In this document: positions 35,486-44,774 of the stretch, piece by piece
Numbering within the stretch: position 1 is the first letter of the stretch
Layout: each line of letters starts with the position of its first letter
Source of the DNA: SW132 sp038150125
GTDB taxonomy: Bacteria > Bacteroidota > Rhodothermia > Balneolales > Balneolaceae
NCBI RefSeq assembly: GCF_038150125.1
Contig: NZ_JBBVMF010000007.1
Coordinates: 1-64,000 of the forward strand
Direction of reading: 5' to 3'
DNA: 64,000 nucleotides
Notes under the pieces: generated by a model
Told to the model about the DNA's origin: nothing
The model's database searches: none
Seen by the model: the letters and a program-made list of their open reading frames with translations, nothing else
Translations under genes and position numbers: made by a program

Positions 35486-37900
35486 ATGAGTACAACAAAG
35501 GAAAAGCGTAAGACGAAATATTCTAAAAAAAAGGCGGAAGAAATTCTGAGTGACTACAGAATCGCTTGGCTGAGTCGGCATGTGTCGTACCTTGGAAGAA
35601 AAGAAGTGCTGACAGGAAAAGCTAAGTTTGGGATTTTCGGTGACGGAAAGGAATTGCCACAAATTGTGATGGCAAAATATTTCAAAAAAGGAGATTTCAG
35701 AGCCGGCTATTATCGTGATCAGACATTTATGATGGCCATTGACGGGCTCAAAATTGAGGAGTTTTTTGCTCAGCTTTATGCTAATCCGAATGTGGAAGAG
35801 GACCCGAATTCCGGAGGGCGCCAGATGAATTCACATTTTGCTACACGGCTTCTGAACGAAGATGGCAGCTGGAAACCTCAAACCGAGATGAAAAATACAG
35901 CGGCTGACTTGTCACCAACAGCCGGCCAGATGCCAAAACTTCTGGGGCTCGCCCAGGCGTCTAAAGTGTACCGACAGAGTGATGAACTTGGAAAACGAAC
36001 GAATTTTACGAATCAGGGAAACGAAGTGGCTTGGGGTACAATTGGAGATGCAAGTACATCTGAAGGCCATTTTTGGGAGACAATGAATGCGGCCGGCGTT
36101 CTCCAGGTTCCCATGATTGTTTCGGTTTGGGATGATGGTTATGGCATTTCGGTATCAAAAAAATACCAGACCATCAAAGAAAGTATATCCAAAGCACTGC
36201 GGGGCTTTAAGCGAACAAAACGTCAGCCCGGCATTGAAATTATTACGGCGAAGGCGTGGGATTACCAGGAACTTATTGATGCATATGAAGAGGCGGAAAG
36301 GGTAGCTCGTGAAGAACATGTTCCGGTTCTTGTGCATGTTCAGGAAGTTACGCAGCCACAAGGGCACTCGACATCAGGCTCGCATGAACGGTATAAAGAA
36401 GAAGACCGCCTTGAGTGGGAAGAGAAACATTGCTGCAATCGCAAATTCCGATCCTGGATTTTATCAGAAGATATTGCCACAGAAGAAGAGCTTGATAAGA
36501 TAGAAGAAGAGACCAAAGAGGAAGTGAAGGCTAAGCAGAAAAAAGCCTGGAAATCTTTTCAGGAACCCATTTTACGCCAAAAAGAGGATCTTAATAATAA
36601 GCTAAGCAACTTAATTGACTCCCATCCTGAGTTTTCAATACTCAGTAAATATAAAGATGAGCTGAAGCGTAAAACAAGACCCTATCGCAGAGATATTATT
36701 TCACTAGCGCGCAAAGCACTGACTGAGCTGAGGGGTAAAGATTCCGAGGCGATCAGGGATTTTAGAATTTGGCTAAAAGACCTTGTTGATAAAAACCGCG
36801 AACTGTATGATTCCCATCTGTACAGTGAGTCAAACCGCTCCCCTCTGCTTGTTGATGAGGTGAAACCTACCTACCCAAATGATGCTAAACGCGTTGACGG
36901 GAGGGTAGTACTGCGCGATAATTTTGATGTTTTATTTGATCAGTATCCTGAAGTAATGGTCTTTGGCGAAGATGCGGGGCAGCTGGGAGATGTGAATCTC
37001 GGCCTTGAGGGCATGCAGGAAAAGTATGGCAAAATGCGCGTGTCTGATACGGGAATTCGTGAAGCTACGATACTTGGCCAGGGCATTGGCCTTGCTCTTC
37101 GAGGCCTTCGCCCGATTGCTGAGATTCAGTATCTCGATTACTTGCTCTATTGCTTTCAGGGTTTGAGCGATGATTTGGCTACACTTCGGTATCGAACCCA
37201 TGGCGGCCAGGCAGCACCCGTTATTGTTCGTACAAGAGGGCACCGGCTTGAGGGGATCTGGCACGCCGGGTCACCGATGGGCGTTATTCTTGGCGGGCTT
37301 AGAGGCATACATGTTTGCGTTCCCAGTAATTTGACGGACGCTGCCGGGTTTTACAATACTCTGCTTAAAGGCGATGACCCTGCACTGATAATAGAGCCGT
37401 TAAATGCGTACCGTCTGAAAGAAAAGCTTCCTGAAAATCTTGGTGAATTTACGGTTCCCCTTGGAATCCCATCCATCAAAGAGAAAGGTGATGATATCAC
37501 GGTAGTTTCATACGGATCTACGCTGAATCTTGTTCACTCTGTTTTACCGGATCTAAAAGACGCAGATATATCTGTGGAGCTAATCGATGTGAGAACGCTT
37601 CTTCCGTTTGATCGAAACCAAATGATTCTGGAATCTCTGAAAAAGACGAATCGAATTCTATTTGTTGATGAAGACGTTCCCGGCGGGGCAACGGCGTATA
37701 TGATGCAGCAGGTCATCGGCAAGCAAAAAGGGTACTATCATCTTGATTCAGAAGCAAAATGCCTGTCCTCGAAAGCGCACAGAACCGCCTACGCAAGCGA
37801 TGGTGATTATTTCACCAAGCCTAATGCCGAGGATATTTTTGAGACGATCTATGGGATGATGAGCGAAGCGGATGTTTCAAAATATCCACCGTTGATTTGA
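35486..37900 (+). CDS. 2-oxoacid dehydrogenase E1, fused alpha and beta subunits
   Basis: 804 residues. Residues 1-350 are the E1-alpha part with a thiamine diphosphate site around GDASTSEGHFWETMNAA (about 188-204). Then comes a charged helical linker (about 315-440), and residues 460-804 are the E1-beta transketolase-like part (VFGEDAGQLGDVNLG, EIQYLDYLLYCFQGLSDDLA, FVDEDVPGGATAYM). Fused E1 chains of this type occur in Bacteroidota and are annotated as branched-chain or pyruvate-type E1. No E2 or E3 gene is adjacent. Confidence 0.92.
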   Translation: MSTTKEKRKTKYSKKKAEEILSDYRIAWLSRHVSYLGRKEVLTGKAKFGIFGDGKELPQIVMAKYFKKGDFRAGYYRDQTFMMAIDGLKIEEFFAQLYANPNVEEDPNSGGRQMNSHFATRLLNEDGSWKPQTEMKNTAADLSPTAGQMPKLLGLAQASKVYRQSDELGKRTNFTNQGNEVAWGTIGDASTSEGHFWETMNAAGVLQVPMIVSVWDDGYGISVSKKYQTIKESISKALRGFKRTKRQPGIEIITAKAWDYQELIDAYEEAERVAREEHVPVLVHVQEVTQPQGHSTSGSHERYKEEDRLEWEEKHCCNRKFRSWILSEDIATEEELDKIEEETKEEVKAKQKKAWKSFQEPILRQKEDLNNKLSNLIDSHPEFSILSKYKDELKRKTRPYRRDIISLARKALTELRGKDSEAIRDFRIWLKDLVDKNRELYDSHLYSESNRSPLLVDEVKPTYPNDAKRVDGRVVLRDNFDVLFDQYPEVMVFGEDAGQLGDVNLGLEGMQEKYGKMRVSDTGIREATILGQGIGLALRGLRPIAEIQYLDYLLYCFQGLSDDLATLRYRTHGGQAAPVIVRTRGHRLEGIWHAGSPMGVILGGLRGIHVCVPSNLTDAAGFYNTLLKGDDPALIIEPLNAYRLKEKLPENLGEFTVPLGIPSIKEKGDDITVVSYGSTLNLVHSVLPDLKDADISVELIDVRTLLPFDRNQMILESLKKTNRILFVDEDVPGGATAYMMQQVIGKQKGYYHLDSEAKCLSSKAHRTAYASDGDYFTKPNAEDIFETIYGMMSEADVSKYPPLI

Positions 37901-38002
37901 TTCAATGTATTTTGAGTTTCACTCCTGCTAAAGGAGTGCAAACCTAAGGCGTAAAACTAACTTGTACCAAAGGAATCGACCACTAAGCATTGTGAGTAGA
38001 AT

Positions 38003-38042
38003 CCTTTAAAAAAGGGGGATTCCGGATCGTAGTTCGAAATGA
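38003..38042. repeat. Dispersed AAAAAAGGGGGATTC repeat piece
   Basis: In the 192-bp gap between the E1 gene and ctaB; shares AAAAAAGGGGGATTC with 8566-8580. A hairpin CACTCCT/AGGAGTG lies at 37920-37938 just after the E1 stop, without a T-run. Confidence 0.5.
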
Positions 38043-38092
38043 ATATTAAAAGTGGCTTTGTGCTTTAGATATTCCTTCAGCGGAAAGCCTTC

Positions 38093-38998
38093 TTAAAGAA
38101 TGATCCAGTCAAGGAATATGAAAATCCAGATAAGCGGCAGGTAAGCGAAAGAGGAGAACATCACTCCCTTCGCCGTTGAAATGTCGCGCTGGATGGCAAA
38201 TTTGAGGCCGTAATAAAGAAATGCAGCCGTTGAGAGGAGCGATCCTGAGAGATAAATCCAACTCACGAGATCCATCACAAAAAGTTTATAAACTGTAGGG
38301 AAAAGGATCAGCATGGGTAGAATGACCCAAATCGCGGCTTTAATTCCTTTCCGATCATTTTTTGGCAACATTTTAAATCCTGCGTGCTCATAGTCCTTTT
38401 TGCAAACCCAGGCTATGGCAACAACGTGGGGCACCTGCCAGCAGAAAACAATACCGAATAGGATCCACATACCGTGTTCAAGAACTGTTCCGGAGGCAGC
38501 CGCCCATCCACCGACAACCGGTAACGCACCGGGTACAGCACCCACAAATACGTTAAGAGCCGAAATGCGTTTCAAAGGTGTATAGGCAAACAGGTAAATG
38601 ATGGTGGTGGCCAGGGAAACAATACCCGCTACAACATTAACCATGGCCAGGAGATAAGCAAGTCCGGCAAATATCAGAACGGTTGAAAAAATAAATCCGT
38701 TTTGAGAGCTGATTCTGGAATCGGGCAGGGGCCGGCTGCTTGTGCGATGCATCAATCCGTCGAGCCCGCGTTCCATAAACATATTATGTGCAGATGTGCC
38801 GGCCGCAATCAGGTAAGTGCCCAACAACGCATGAAACATCAGTACATAGTTCAGCGAGCCGGCTGAGCCCATGATAAAACCGATGAGCATGCTTGCTACA
38901 ACACTCAATGTTATACCGGGCTTCGTAAGCTCGTAATAATCTTTTAAAGTGTCGGTAAAAAACTTTACCGAGCCCGATTGTGTACTTGTTGTTTCCAT
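38093..38998 (-). CDS. ctaB: Protoheme IX farnesyltransferase (heme O synthase)
   Basis: 301 residues with about nine membrane spans, UbiA family. The prenyl-diphosphate site is HNMFMERGLDGLMHRTSSRP (the first Asp-rich motif of the family is weaker here), with PGALPVVGGWAA and WQVPHVVAIAW further on. It adds a farnesyl chain to heme B. It is divergent from ctaA, with 142 bases between, so the two heme A steps are side by side. Confidence 0.95.
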   Translation of the reverse strand: METTSTQSGSVKFFTDTLKDYYELTKPGITLSVVASMLIGFIMGSAGSLNYVLMFHALLGTYLIAAGTSAHNMFMERGLDGLMHRTSSRPLPDSRISSQNGFIFSTVLIFAGLAYLLAMVNVVAGIVSLATTIIYLFAYTPLKRISALNVFVGAVPGALPVVGGWAAASGTVLEHGMWILFGIVFCWQVPHVVAIAWVCKKDYEHAGFKMLPKNDRKGIKAAIWVILPMLILFPTVYKLFVMDLVSWIYLSGSLLSTAAFLYYGLKFAIQRDISTAKGVMFSSFAYLPLIWIFIFLDWIIL

Positions 38999-39140
38999 AA
39001 AACTAGTTATAAATGACAGCCTTAAATTTAAACTTTTTCAGCGTGATATGTTACCTTAATATCTGCTTCAAATTGGCGCCGTATAATTGGGCTTCAAAAG
39101 ACTGAGCGGAGATAATGTCATTAATATTTGTGAATACTGA

Positions 39141-40100
39141 ATGAAACTTAACTTATATCAAAAAACGGCAATCACGACGGTTATTGCCACATTGGTACTT
39201 ATTTTAATAGGCGGCTTGGTTCGTGCTGCCGGGGCCGGGTTAGGATGTCCGGATTGGCCGCAATGTTTTGGTATGTGGATTCCTCCGACAAGCGCCGCTG
39301 AACTTCCGCCGCAGTATGATGCATCTCTTTTTAATCCTATTCATACATGGCTGGAGTATATAAACCGTCTGGTCGGTGTGCTCATTGGATTTCTTATAAC
39401 GCTTACGTTTGTGTTTTCTTTCAAATATCGTAAAACAGATCCGGTTGTAACGATCTCTTCAGGAATTGCATTTCTTCTTGTGCTTGTACAGGGATGGCTG
39501 GGTGGACAGGTTGTGAAGTCCGGGCTTAGCGCCGGTATGATTACGATCCACATGATTCTGGCAATGATCATCGTAAACACGCTTCTATTTGCATCATTCC
39601 GTGCTATGAACGATCGGCTATCTACCCGATTGCTTCCAAAAACGAAGAAGTTATTGCTCATTGTTTCAGGAGCTATTTTGTTTGTTACTCTTGTGCAGTT
39701 GGTTCTGGGCACACAAGTACGGGAATCGATAGATGTGGCAAAAAACGTGCTCGAACTCCCGAGAGAACAGTGGATAAACACATCGGATTTACTGTACGTT
39801 GTGCACCGAAGTTTTTCCTGGATTGTGGTTATCTTGGCTGTTTATCTGCTTTATGTGAATAAAAAAAGAGATGTCCCCGGCCGTCTAAAAAATATTGGAT
39901 ATGCGATTTTCGGCCTGATCATACTGCAAATGTTCCTGGGTCTTGGAATGGAACGTCTGAATATTCCCGGCACCCTACAGCTTCTCCACCTCGTGAGTGT
40001 ATCTGTGTTAATCTGTGCGGAATTTTTGTTTATGCTGATCGTTGGATTTTCACGTGATAAAGATCAGGGGCCGGCAAATTCAACAAAAGCAGCATCTTAA
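39141..40100 (+). CDS. ctaA: Heme A synthase (COX15/CtaA)
   Basis: 319 residues, eight spans, with GGLVRAAGAGLGCPDWPQCF near the N-terminus and conserved His residues at HTWLEYINRLVG, TIHMILAM, VVHRSFSW and LLHLVSVS. It oxidises heme O to heme A for cytochrome oxidase. The oxidase genes are not in this window. Confidence 0.95.
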   Translation: MKLNLYQKTAITTVIATLVLILIGGLVRAAGAGLGCPDWPQCFGMWIPPTSAAELPPQYDASLFNPIHTWLEYINRLVGVLIGFLITLTFVFSFKYRKTDPVVTISSGIAFLLVLVQGWLGGQVVKSGLSAGMITIHMILAMIIVNTLLFASFRAMNDRLSTRLLPKTKKLLLIVSGAILFVTLVQLVLGTQVRESIDVAKNVLELPREQWINTSDLLYVVHRSFSWIVVILAVYLLYVNKKRDVPGRLKNIGYAIFGLIILQMFLGLGMERLNIPGTLQLLHLVSVSVLICAEFLFMLIVGFSRDKDQGPANSTKAAS

Positions 40101-40154
40101 TTGGTTTGATAAGAGTCATATTTACTTAAGAGGCAGGGCGGATGATATTGGGAC

Positions 40155-40487
40155 CTACAATTTCTCCAGAAGTTTATTCAGAAATAGATTTACCTCTCTG
40201 AGATCCTTTTTGAGGTGCAGAGGGAGATCTTCAGTTCTAATACCCTCGGTTTCGGGTTCACCCTCTTCAATGATTTTTTTGGCACCTGCAGTACTGTACT
40301 TTTTTGTCTGGATGAGATCTTTCAAACGGAGGACGAATGTAAGGTCTTCTTCGCGGTAAGTACGATTTCCAGCTTTATTCTTTCTTGGTGAAAGATCATC
40401 AAAAATTGTTTCCCAGTACCGTAAAACGTGGGGTTCAATGGCTGTAATTTCGCTAACTTCACCAATTGAGTAATAGAGTTTCTTCAT
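40155..40487 (-). CDS. MerR-family transcriptional regulator
   Basis: 110 residues from the ATG at 40487, the usual start (MKKLYYSIGEVSEIT); longer frames to 40565 exist but would overlap the next gene. The winged helix-turn-helix (EPHVLRYWETIF, then KNKAGNRTYREEDL) fills the first 75 residues, and a short helix follows without metal-binding Cys. This small type is very common in Bacteroidota next to unrelated genes. Targets unknown. Confidence 0.92.
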   Translation of the reverse strand: MKKLYYSIGEVSEITAIEPHVLRYWETIFDDLSPRKNKAGNRTYREEDLTFVLRLKDLIQTKKYSTAGAKKIIEEGEPETEGIRTEDLPLHLKKDLREVNLFLNKLLEKL

Positions 40488-40564
40488 AGCACTGAAATCT
40501 GTTATTTTCTTTTTGATCATCCCGGGACGATAGAATGAAAATATTCTAAAGAATATGCAAGGCA

Positions 40565-41539
40565 TTGGCTAAACAAAATACAGATAAAACAGTTAAAAGA
40601 TCTGGCAGTGATTTGGAAATTAGTATTGTGATCCCTCTTCTCAATGAGAGAGATTCATTGCGTGAGCTAACAGGTCGAATAGATAAGGCTCTCAATAAAT
40701 TCACTTACGAAATACTTTTTATTGATGATGGTTCGGATGACGGTTCCTGGGATGTAATTGAATCTCTCAGCGAATCTGACAACTCCGTAAAAGGGATTAA
40801 ACTCCGCCGCAACTATGGGAAAAGTTCTGCTTTGCAGGCGGGATTTGTTGAAGCATCCGGCCGCTACATTGTAACAATGGACGCTGATCTGCAGGATGAC
40901 CCATTTGAAATACCATCAATGATTCAAAAGCTCAAGGACGGAGCCGATCTCGTAAGCGGCTGGAAAAAAGTCAGGCATGACCCGGTATCGAAAACAGTGC
41001 CGTCTCGCTTTTTTAATGCCGTGACGCGGTGGACCACCGGCATCAACCTTCATGATTTTAATTGTGGACTGAAAGCCTATAGAAAGGAAGTAACGGAGCA
41101 TATTCACCTTTATGGAGAGCTCCACCGATACGTTCCCCTTTTAGCAAAATGGCAGGGTTTCAGTAATATTGAAGAGCAGGAAGTAAAACATCATCCGCGA
41201 AAATACGGCCGTACGAAATTTGGGTTATCACGGTTTATGCACGGGTTCCTGGACTTGGTAACTTTGCTGTTTGTGCATCGGTACATGCAGCGCCCCATGC
41301 ATTTCTTCGGATCTATCGGGGTGATCCTTACATTACTTGGAATAGCAATAAATGCGTATATCGCTATACTGAAGATATTTTTTGGACAGCCGATAGGCGA
41401 TCGGCCCCTTCTGTTTTTGGGAATTCTGCTGGTCGTGATCGGCGTACAGTTTTTCTCCATCGGTTTCCTGGGTGAGATGGTCAACAAAAACCGGGTGCAC
41501 AAATATATGCCCGGAATTGAGGAAAAGGCTGGTTTATGA
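40565..41539 (+). CDS. GT2 glycosyltransferase, DPM1/GtrB-like
   Basis: 324 residues, TTG start. GT-A fold with VIPLLNERDSL, DDGSDDGSW and the DxD-type motif MDADLQDDP, then two C-terminal membrane spans (about 240-305). This is the layout of enzymes that put a sugar on undecaprenyl phosphate or a similar polyprenyl carrier. It overlaps the methyltransferase gene by 4 bp, so the pair may modify one glycan or lipid. Confidence 0.92.
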   Translation: MAKQNTDKTVKRSGSDLEISIVIPLLNERDSLRELTGRIDKALNKFTYEILFIDDGSDDGSWDVIESLSESDNSVKGIKLRRNYGKSSALQAGFVEASGRYIVTMDADLQDDPFEIPSMIQKLKDGADLVSGWKKVRHDPVSKTVPSRFFNAVTRWTTGINLHDFNCGLKAYRKEVTEHIHLYGELHRYVPLLAKWQGFSNIEEQEVKHHPRKYGRTKFGLSRFMHGFLDLVTLLFVHRYMQRPMHFFGSIGVILTLLGIAINAYIAILKIFFGQPIGDRPLLFLGILLVVIGVQFFSIGFLGEMVNKNRVHKYMPGIEEKAGL

Positions 41540-42360
41540 GCAAAATTGAGTACGATCCGGTTAAGGACAAATTTTCGGCAATTATCAAGAATTCCCGGGT
41601 GTTGCGTAGGATCTTTTACTTCCTTTTGGATCTGTTTTTTCTGAGAAGCTGGCATATCCGACGTATGATCAAGCGAGCCGGGGAGGCGTTGGATCAAAAA
41701 GGAGAGTGGAAACTGCTGGATGCGGGCTGTGGATTTGGTCAGTACGATAGGTTTATTCTCAGCTGCTTTGATAACGTGACGGTTGATTCGGTAGATGTAA
41801 AAAAAGATTACCTGCGCGATAATGAGCATTATTTTGAAGATGAGATTAAGCGCGGAGAGGTCCAATTTTATTATGCGGATCTGCTACAGTTTGACGCCGA
41901 TAAAACGTTTGATATGGCAATCTGTATTGATGTACTTGAACATATTGAAGAGGACGTTAGGGTGATGGAAAATATCAGCAAACATTTAAAACACGGCGGA
42001 TATTTTTTGATGCATTCCCCATCTCACTACTCAGAAGAAGATGGCGATGAGGATGATTCGTTTGTAGGGGAGCACGCCCGCCCCGGTTACTCCAAAGAAG
42101 AGATTTCAGATAAACTGAAACAGGCAGGATTAGAGCCGAAAAGAGTCCATTACACCTACGGATTCTGGGGGCATAAAGCGTGGGTTCTGTCCGTAAAATG
42201 GCCGATGATATGGTTTAACAAACTGGGGCTGTTTGCGGCCATTCCGCTGCTGATTTATTATCCTGTTGTGATGCCTTTTTGCCTGCTGATGAACCTGGCC
42301 GATCTGTACACTAAAAACGAAAAGGGAAACGGGATTTATGCCCTTGCCAGAAAGGCATAA
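41536..42360 (+). CDS. Class I SAM-dependent methyltransferase
   Basis: 274 residues. SAM site LLDAGCGFGQYDRFI (motif I), then VDVKKDYL, CIDVLEHIEED (motif IV-like) and HGGYFLMHSPSH. The C-terminal part (about 200-260) is hydrophobic and may touch the membrane. It overlaps the GT2 gene by 4 bp; substrate unknown, perhaps a lipid or glycan. Confidence 0.9.
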   Translation: MSKIEYDPVKDKFSAIIKNSRVLRRIFYFLLDLFFLRSWHIRRMIKRAGEALDQKGEWKLLDAGCGFGQYDRFILSCFDNVTVDSVDVKKDYLRDNEHYFEDEIKRGEVQFYYADLLQFDADKTFDMAICIDVLEHIEEDVRVMENISKHLKHGGYFLMHSPSHYSEEDGDEDDSFVGEHARPGYSKEEISDKLKQAGLEPKRVHYTYGFWGHKAWVLSVKWPMIWFNKLGLFAAIPLLIYYPVVMPFCLLMNLADLYTKNEKGNGIYALARKA

Positions 42361-42370
42361 AATTGAACGT

Positions 42371-42470
42371 AGACATGGCATTTCTCAGGATGAATAAACC
42401 GGAATTAACCGGGAATCTGTTTGTGGTTTTTGATTATGCAAAACGATAGGAGTGCAAAAATGCCATGTCT
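42371..42470. repeat. TIR element A (100 bp)
   Basis: Starts AGACATGGCATTTCT and ends AAAAATGCCATGTCT, a 13-bp perfect terminal inverted repeat. Internal CAGGATGA near the left end and AGGAGTGCA near the right end are shared with element B. Same orientation as A', B and B'. Confidence 0.8.
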
Positions 42471-42494
42471 CATTGGACCTTGCACTACACTTTC

Positions 42495-42594
42495 AGACAT
42501 GATATTTTTAAAGATTGGAAAGCTGGAAAATCCTGAAAGTCTAATTGTAGCATTTCATCATGTAAAACAATGTAAGCACAGAAATGCCATGTCT
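42495..42594. repeat. TIR element A' (100 bp)
   Basis: Starts AGACATGATATTTTT and ends AGAAATGCCATGTCT. It is 24 bp to the right of element A. The body differs from A except for the ends and CATGTAAAACAATG near the right end. Confidence 0.78.
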
Positions 42595-42620
42595 CGTTCA
42601 GATTTTTGAAAGACTTCAGT

Positions 42621-43037
42621 CTAAGTCCATGGATTTATGACAACAATTCCACACTCCAGGAAATCGTCAACATTTCTTGTTGCAACTGTTGCTCCTCTTG
42701 AATGAGCAATCGCCGCAATCTGGGCATCGAACTGGCTTATCGGTTTGCCAATAGCTCTTCTTTTTGATGCGATGGATGCGTAAGACTGTGCTGCATTTGA
42801 ATCGAAAGGCAGCACACGCCCCTTAAGATCTGTATTGAAAATTTGCAGAACGGCACTCTGAAGTTCTGATTTTCTCTTTCCTTTTGAGATAATCGATACT
42901 CCGTATAAAATTTCTGCTTCTACAATAGCAGAGGTGAAAAGCGACATTTTCGGATAAGAAGACACCCAGTTGACGACATTCTGATCAGGAGCGGGCCTCA
43001 TTAATTCGGATATGACGTTTGTGTCTAAAAGAATCAT
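42621..43037 (-). CDS. PIN-domain toxin, VapC/FitB type
   Basis: 138 residues, PIN-domain ribonuclease. Acidic residues of the metal site are D5 (LLDTNVISEL), E42 (AEILYG), D104 (SQFDAQIAAIA) and D124 (NVDDF). The pattern IGKPISQFDAQIAAIA is that of FitB-like VapC toxins. It cleaves RNA unless held by the antitoxin encoded immediately before it (no intervening bases). The operon is bracketed by four TIR elements. Confidence 0.95.
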   Translation of the reverse strand: MILLDTNVISELMRPAPDQNVVNWVSSYPKMSLFTSAIVEAEILYGVSIISKGKRKSELQSAVLQIFNTDLKGRVLPFDSNAAQSYASIASKRRAIGKPISQFDAQIAAIAHSRGATVATRNVDDFLECGIVVINPWT

Positions 43038-43283
43038 TTAACTGAAATCAGCAGGTTTTCGAATGTCATCTCTCTGCAGGTCAGGTAGTTCAATTCCTCC
43101 GAAGGGAGCCATTCGTTCGCGAATTGAATCTGCCAGGTTCTCAGGTTCTTTATCATCTTGTGCAATCGCAGATTTCAGAATATTTCGTACCTCTTCCTCC
43201 ATCGACCGTCCATGCTTCGCTGCCCGTATTTTCAACTCGGATTTCAGATCTCTATCAAGATTCCTGATCGTGATACTTGCCAT
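43038..43283 (-). CDS. FitA/VapB-type antitoxin (ribbon-helix-helix)
   Basis: 81 residues. N-terminal ribbon-helix-helix (ASITIRNLDRDLKSELKIRA, then HGRSMEEEVRNILKSA) binds the operon's own promoter; the C-terminal tail (PFGGIELPDLQRDDIRKPADF) should wrap the toxin's active site. First gene of the pair; the toxin starts at the next base. FitAB-like systems are typically autoregulated. Confidence 0.93.
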   Translation of the reverse strand: MASITIRNLDRDLKSELKIRAAKHGRSMEEEVRNILKSAIAQDDKEPENLADSIRERMAPFGGIELPDLQRDDIRKPADFS

Positions 43284-43372
43284 AATAGTTCAATTAGATT
43301 ACAATGAGATCAACGCATGCAATGATTGCAATATTGGAAATCAAATCAAAATTTCCAAGTGGTAACATAATC

Positions 43373-43475
43373 AGACATGGCATTTCTCAGGATGAGTAAC
43401 TTTTCAACAAAACCGTAAAGCCTGCTAATGGAGTTTAATCATGAAAAACGAGTGGAGTGCAGAAATGCTATGTCT
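43373..43475. repeat. TIR element B (103 bp)
   Basis: Starts AGACATGGCATTTCTCAGGA, identical to element A over that stretch, and ends AGAAATGCTATGTCT. It lies 89 bp upstream of the antitoxin start. Confidence 0.8.
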
Positions 43476-43499
43476 TGTTGTGGCTTTCAATGCTATCTC

Positions 43500-43602
43500 A
43501 GACATAGCATTTCTCATGACTGGTAAGCTGAATCAGTACAGAGAAATCTGCATATGGTGTTTTGTTTTATGAGAGGGGTGGATGCTCAGAAATGCCATGT
43601 CT
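43500..43602. repeat. TIR element B' (103 bp)
   Basis: Starts AGACATAGCATTTCT and ends AGAAATGCCATGTCT. It is 24 bp to the right of element B, the same spacing as A to A'. Confidence 0.8.
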
Positions 43603-43637
43603 CGCTGGGGCGTTGCCGGATCATCCTTGTAACTGCA

Positions 43638-43940
43638 TCACTCATTGAAGAATAACATTTCATCCACCTCCTGGACCATCCGCCAGGAGAGCGTTGTGGT
43701 GTCGAACACCAGGTGAAAAAATCGCTGGGTTTCCGTTTTCACCACATAGTGATAGTGCACTCCCTTTCCGACGCGCTCCTTATGCATCTGCCGGATTTGC
43801 CGGATGTGAAACTGCTCTCCTTTAGGTGTCTCAAACCTGTAAGGGGTGATGTGGTATTTTAGCTTTGGGTTCGAGAACCCTCGTACCACGTTTAGTACAT
43901 TGATTGGTGGGTATTTTTCCTTGTCCATAAACTCCTCCAT
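43638..43940 (-). CDS. Small protein of unknown function
   Basis: 100 residues. The ATG at 43925 (MDKEKYPPINVLNVVRG, 95 residues) is also possible. Rich in His and aromatic residues, with KYHITPYRFETPKGEQFHIRQIRQMH, then VGKGVHYHYVVKTETQRFFHLVFDTTTLSWR. The regular beta-strand pattern looks like a real small folded domain, and codon use resembles that of neighbouring genes. No family is recognised with certainty. It stands alone in the repeat island, so an accessory role is possible. Confidence 0.7.
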   Translation of the reverse strand: MEEFMDKEKYPPINVLNVVRGFSNPKLKYHITPYRFETPKGEQFHIRQIRQMHKERVGKGVHYHYVVKTETQRFFHLVFDTTTLSWRMVQEVDEMLFFNE

Positions 43941-43998
43941 TAAGGAAAAGTAAGTTTACACATATATCACACATATATCAATGTAAATTTTAGCGAAT

Positions 43999-44069
43999 GG
44001 ACCTGCAAGACCGCGAACGCAGAGAGCTGCTGGCAGAGTCCGTAGAGCGGTATCGCCGACCCGCTCTCT
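43999..44069. repeat. GACCTGCAAGACCGCGAACG repeat, copy 1
   Basis: 71 bp, GGACCTGCAAGACCGCG... with CAGAGAGCTGCTGGCAGAG, ending in CGCCGACCCGCTCT. Copies 2 and 3 are at 44428-44498 and 44950-45000; copies 1 and 2 match over almost the full 71 bp. Confidence 0.85.
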
Positions 44070-44427
44070 ATACGCCCTCGATTAGCATAAATTTCTGAAT
44101 AGGGATGGGCTTTCGAATACGATCAGGTATAAAAAGCCACATTGCCGTTGAATATGGTTTTCCTTCTCGGATCAGGCGACCTGGGCTACGGAAGGTGTGC
44201 CGTCCGTTTCACGGACTCATGTTAAGACTCAATCGCCGTTCACCCCACATTTAAACGTGGGGCTATGAAGGATCGTCCCTTTCGGGACTCTGGTCAGCCG
44301 GTTAATGGATTCGGGCCTTAGCAACTCATCCAATGATGGGAAGTCAGTGTGGATGAGGTTCTTCATCAGATGAATTGTGCGAGCTATACACCAACCATGA
44401 TACAGAACTGAGAGGTTAATAGACCAA

Positions 44428-44498
44428 GGACCTGCAAGACCGCGAACGCAGAGAGCTGCGGGCAGAGTCCGCAGAGCGGTGTCACTGACCCGCTTTAG
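44428..44498. repeat. GACCTGCAAGACCGCGAACG repeat, copy 2
   Basis: 71 bp, matches copy 1 with a handful of changes (GCGGGCAGAG for GCTGGCAGAG; TCACTGACCCGCTTT at the end). Confidence 0.85.
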
Positions 44499-44627
44499 GA
44501 CCCTCTCCCGTCCTCTTCCGCCGGGAGTCGGACTTGACCAGTCTTCGGTAAAAAACGCACTCCGCATGGAAAAGAACTCTCTGCAGTAATGGTTTGGTTT
44601 TCTGTTGATTAGCGTCGGGGTGAGAAA

Positions 44628-44724
44628 AACATGGTATATCTCTTCAATCCACTTTCAAAAATCGATGTTATGATTTTCTTCCACCCCATACTTCGGCTCA
44701 GCCTGTGACAGACATACTATGTTT
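44628..44724. repeat. TIR element C (97 bp)
   Basis: Starts AAACATGGTATATCT and ends AGACATACTATGTTT. The terminal inverted repeats match with two mismatches. The ends differ from A/B type at the first positions (AAACATGG versus AGACATGG). Confidence 0.7.
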
Positions 44725-44774
44725 CATTTATGAGCTGATAGAAACCATAGATTGCCGCTGTTGACTGTTTTCCC

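Noticed and set aside
42421..42609. 62-codon plus-strand ORF after the methyltransferase
   Set aside because: It spans the right part of TIR element A and all of A'; the repeated peptide pieces come from the repeat DNA.
44229..44567. 112-codon minus-strand ORF in the repeat island
   Set aside because: It is composed largely of dispersed repeats and hairpins (including copy 2 of the 71-bp repeat); no domain pattern is seen.
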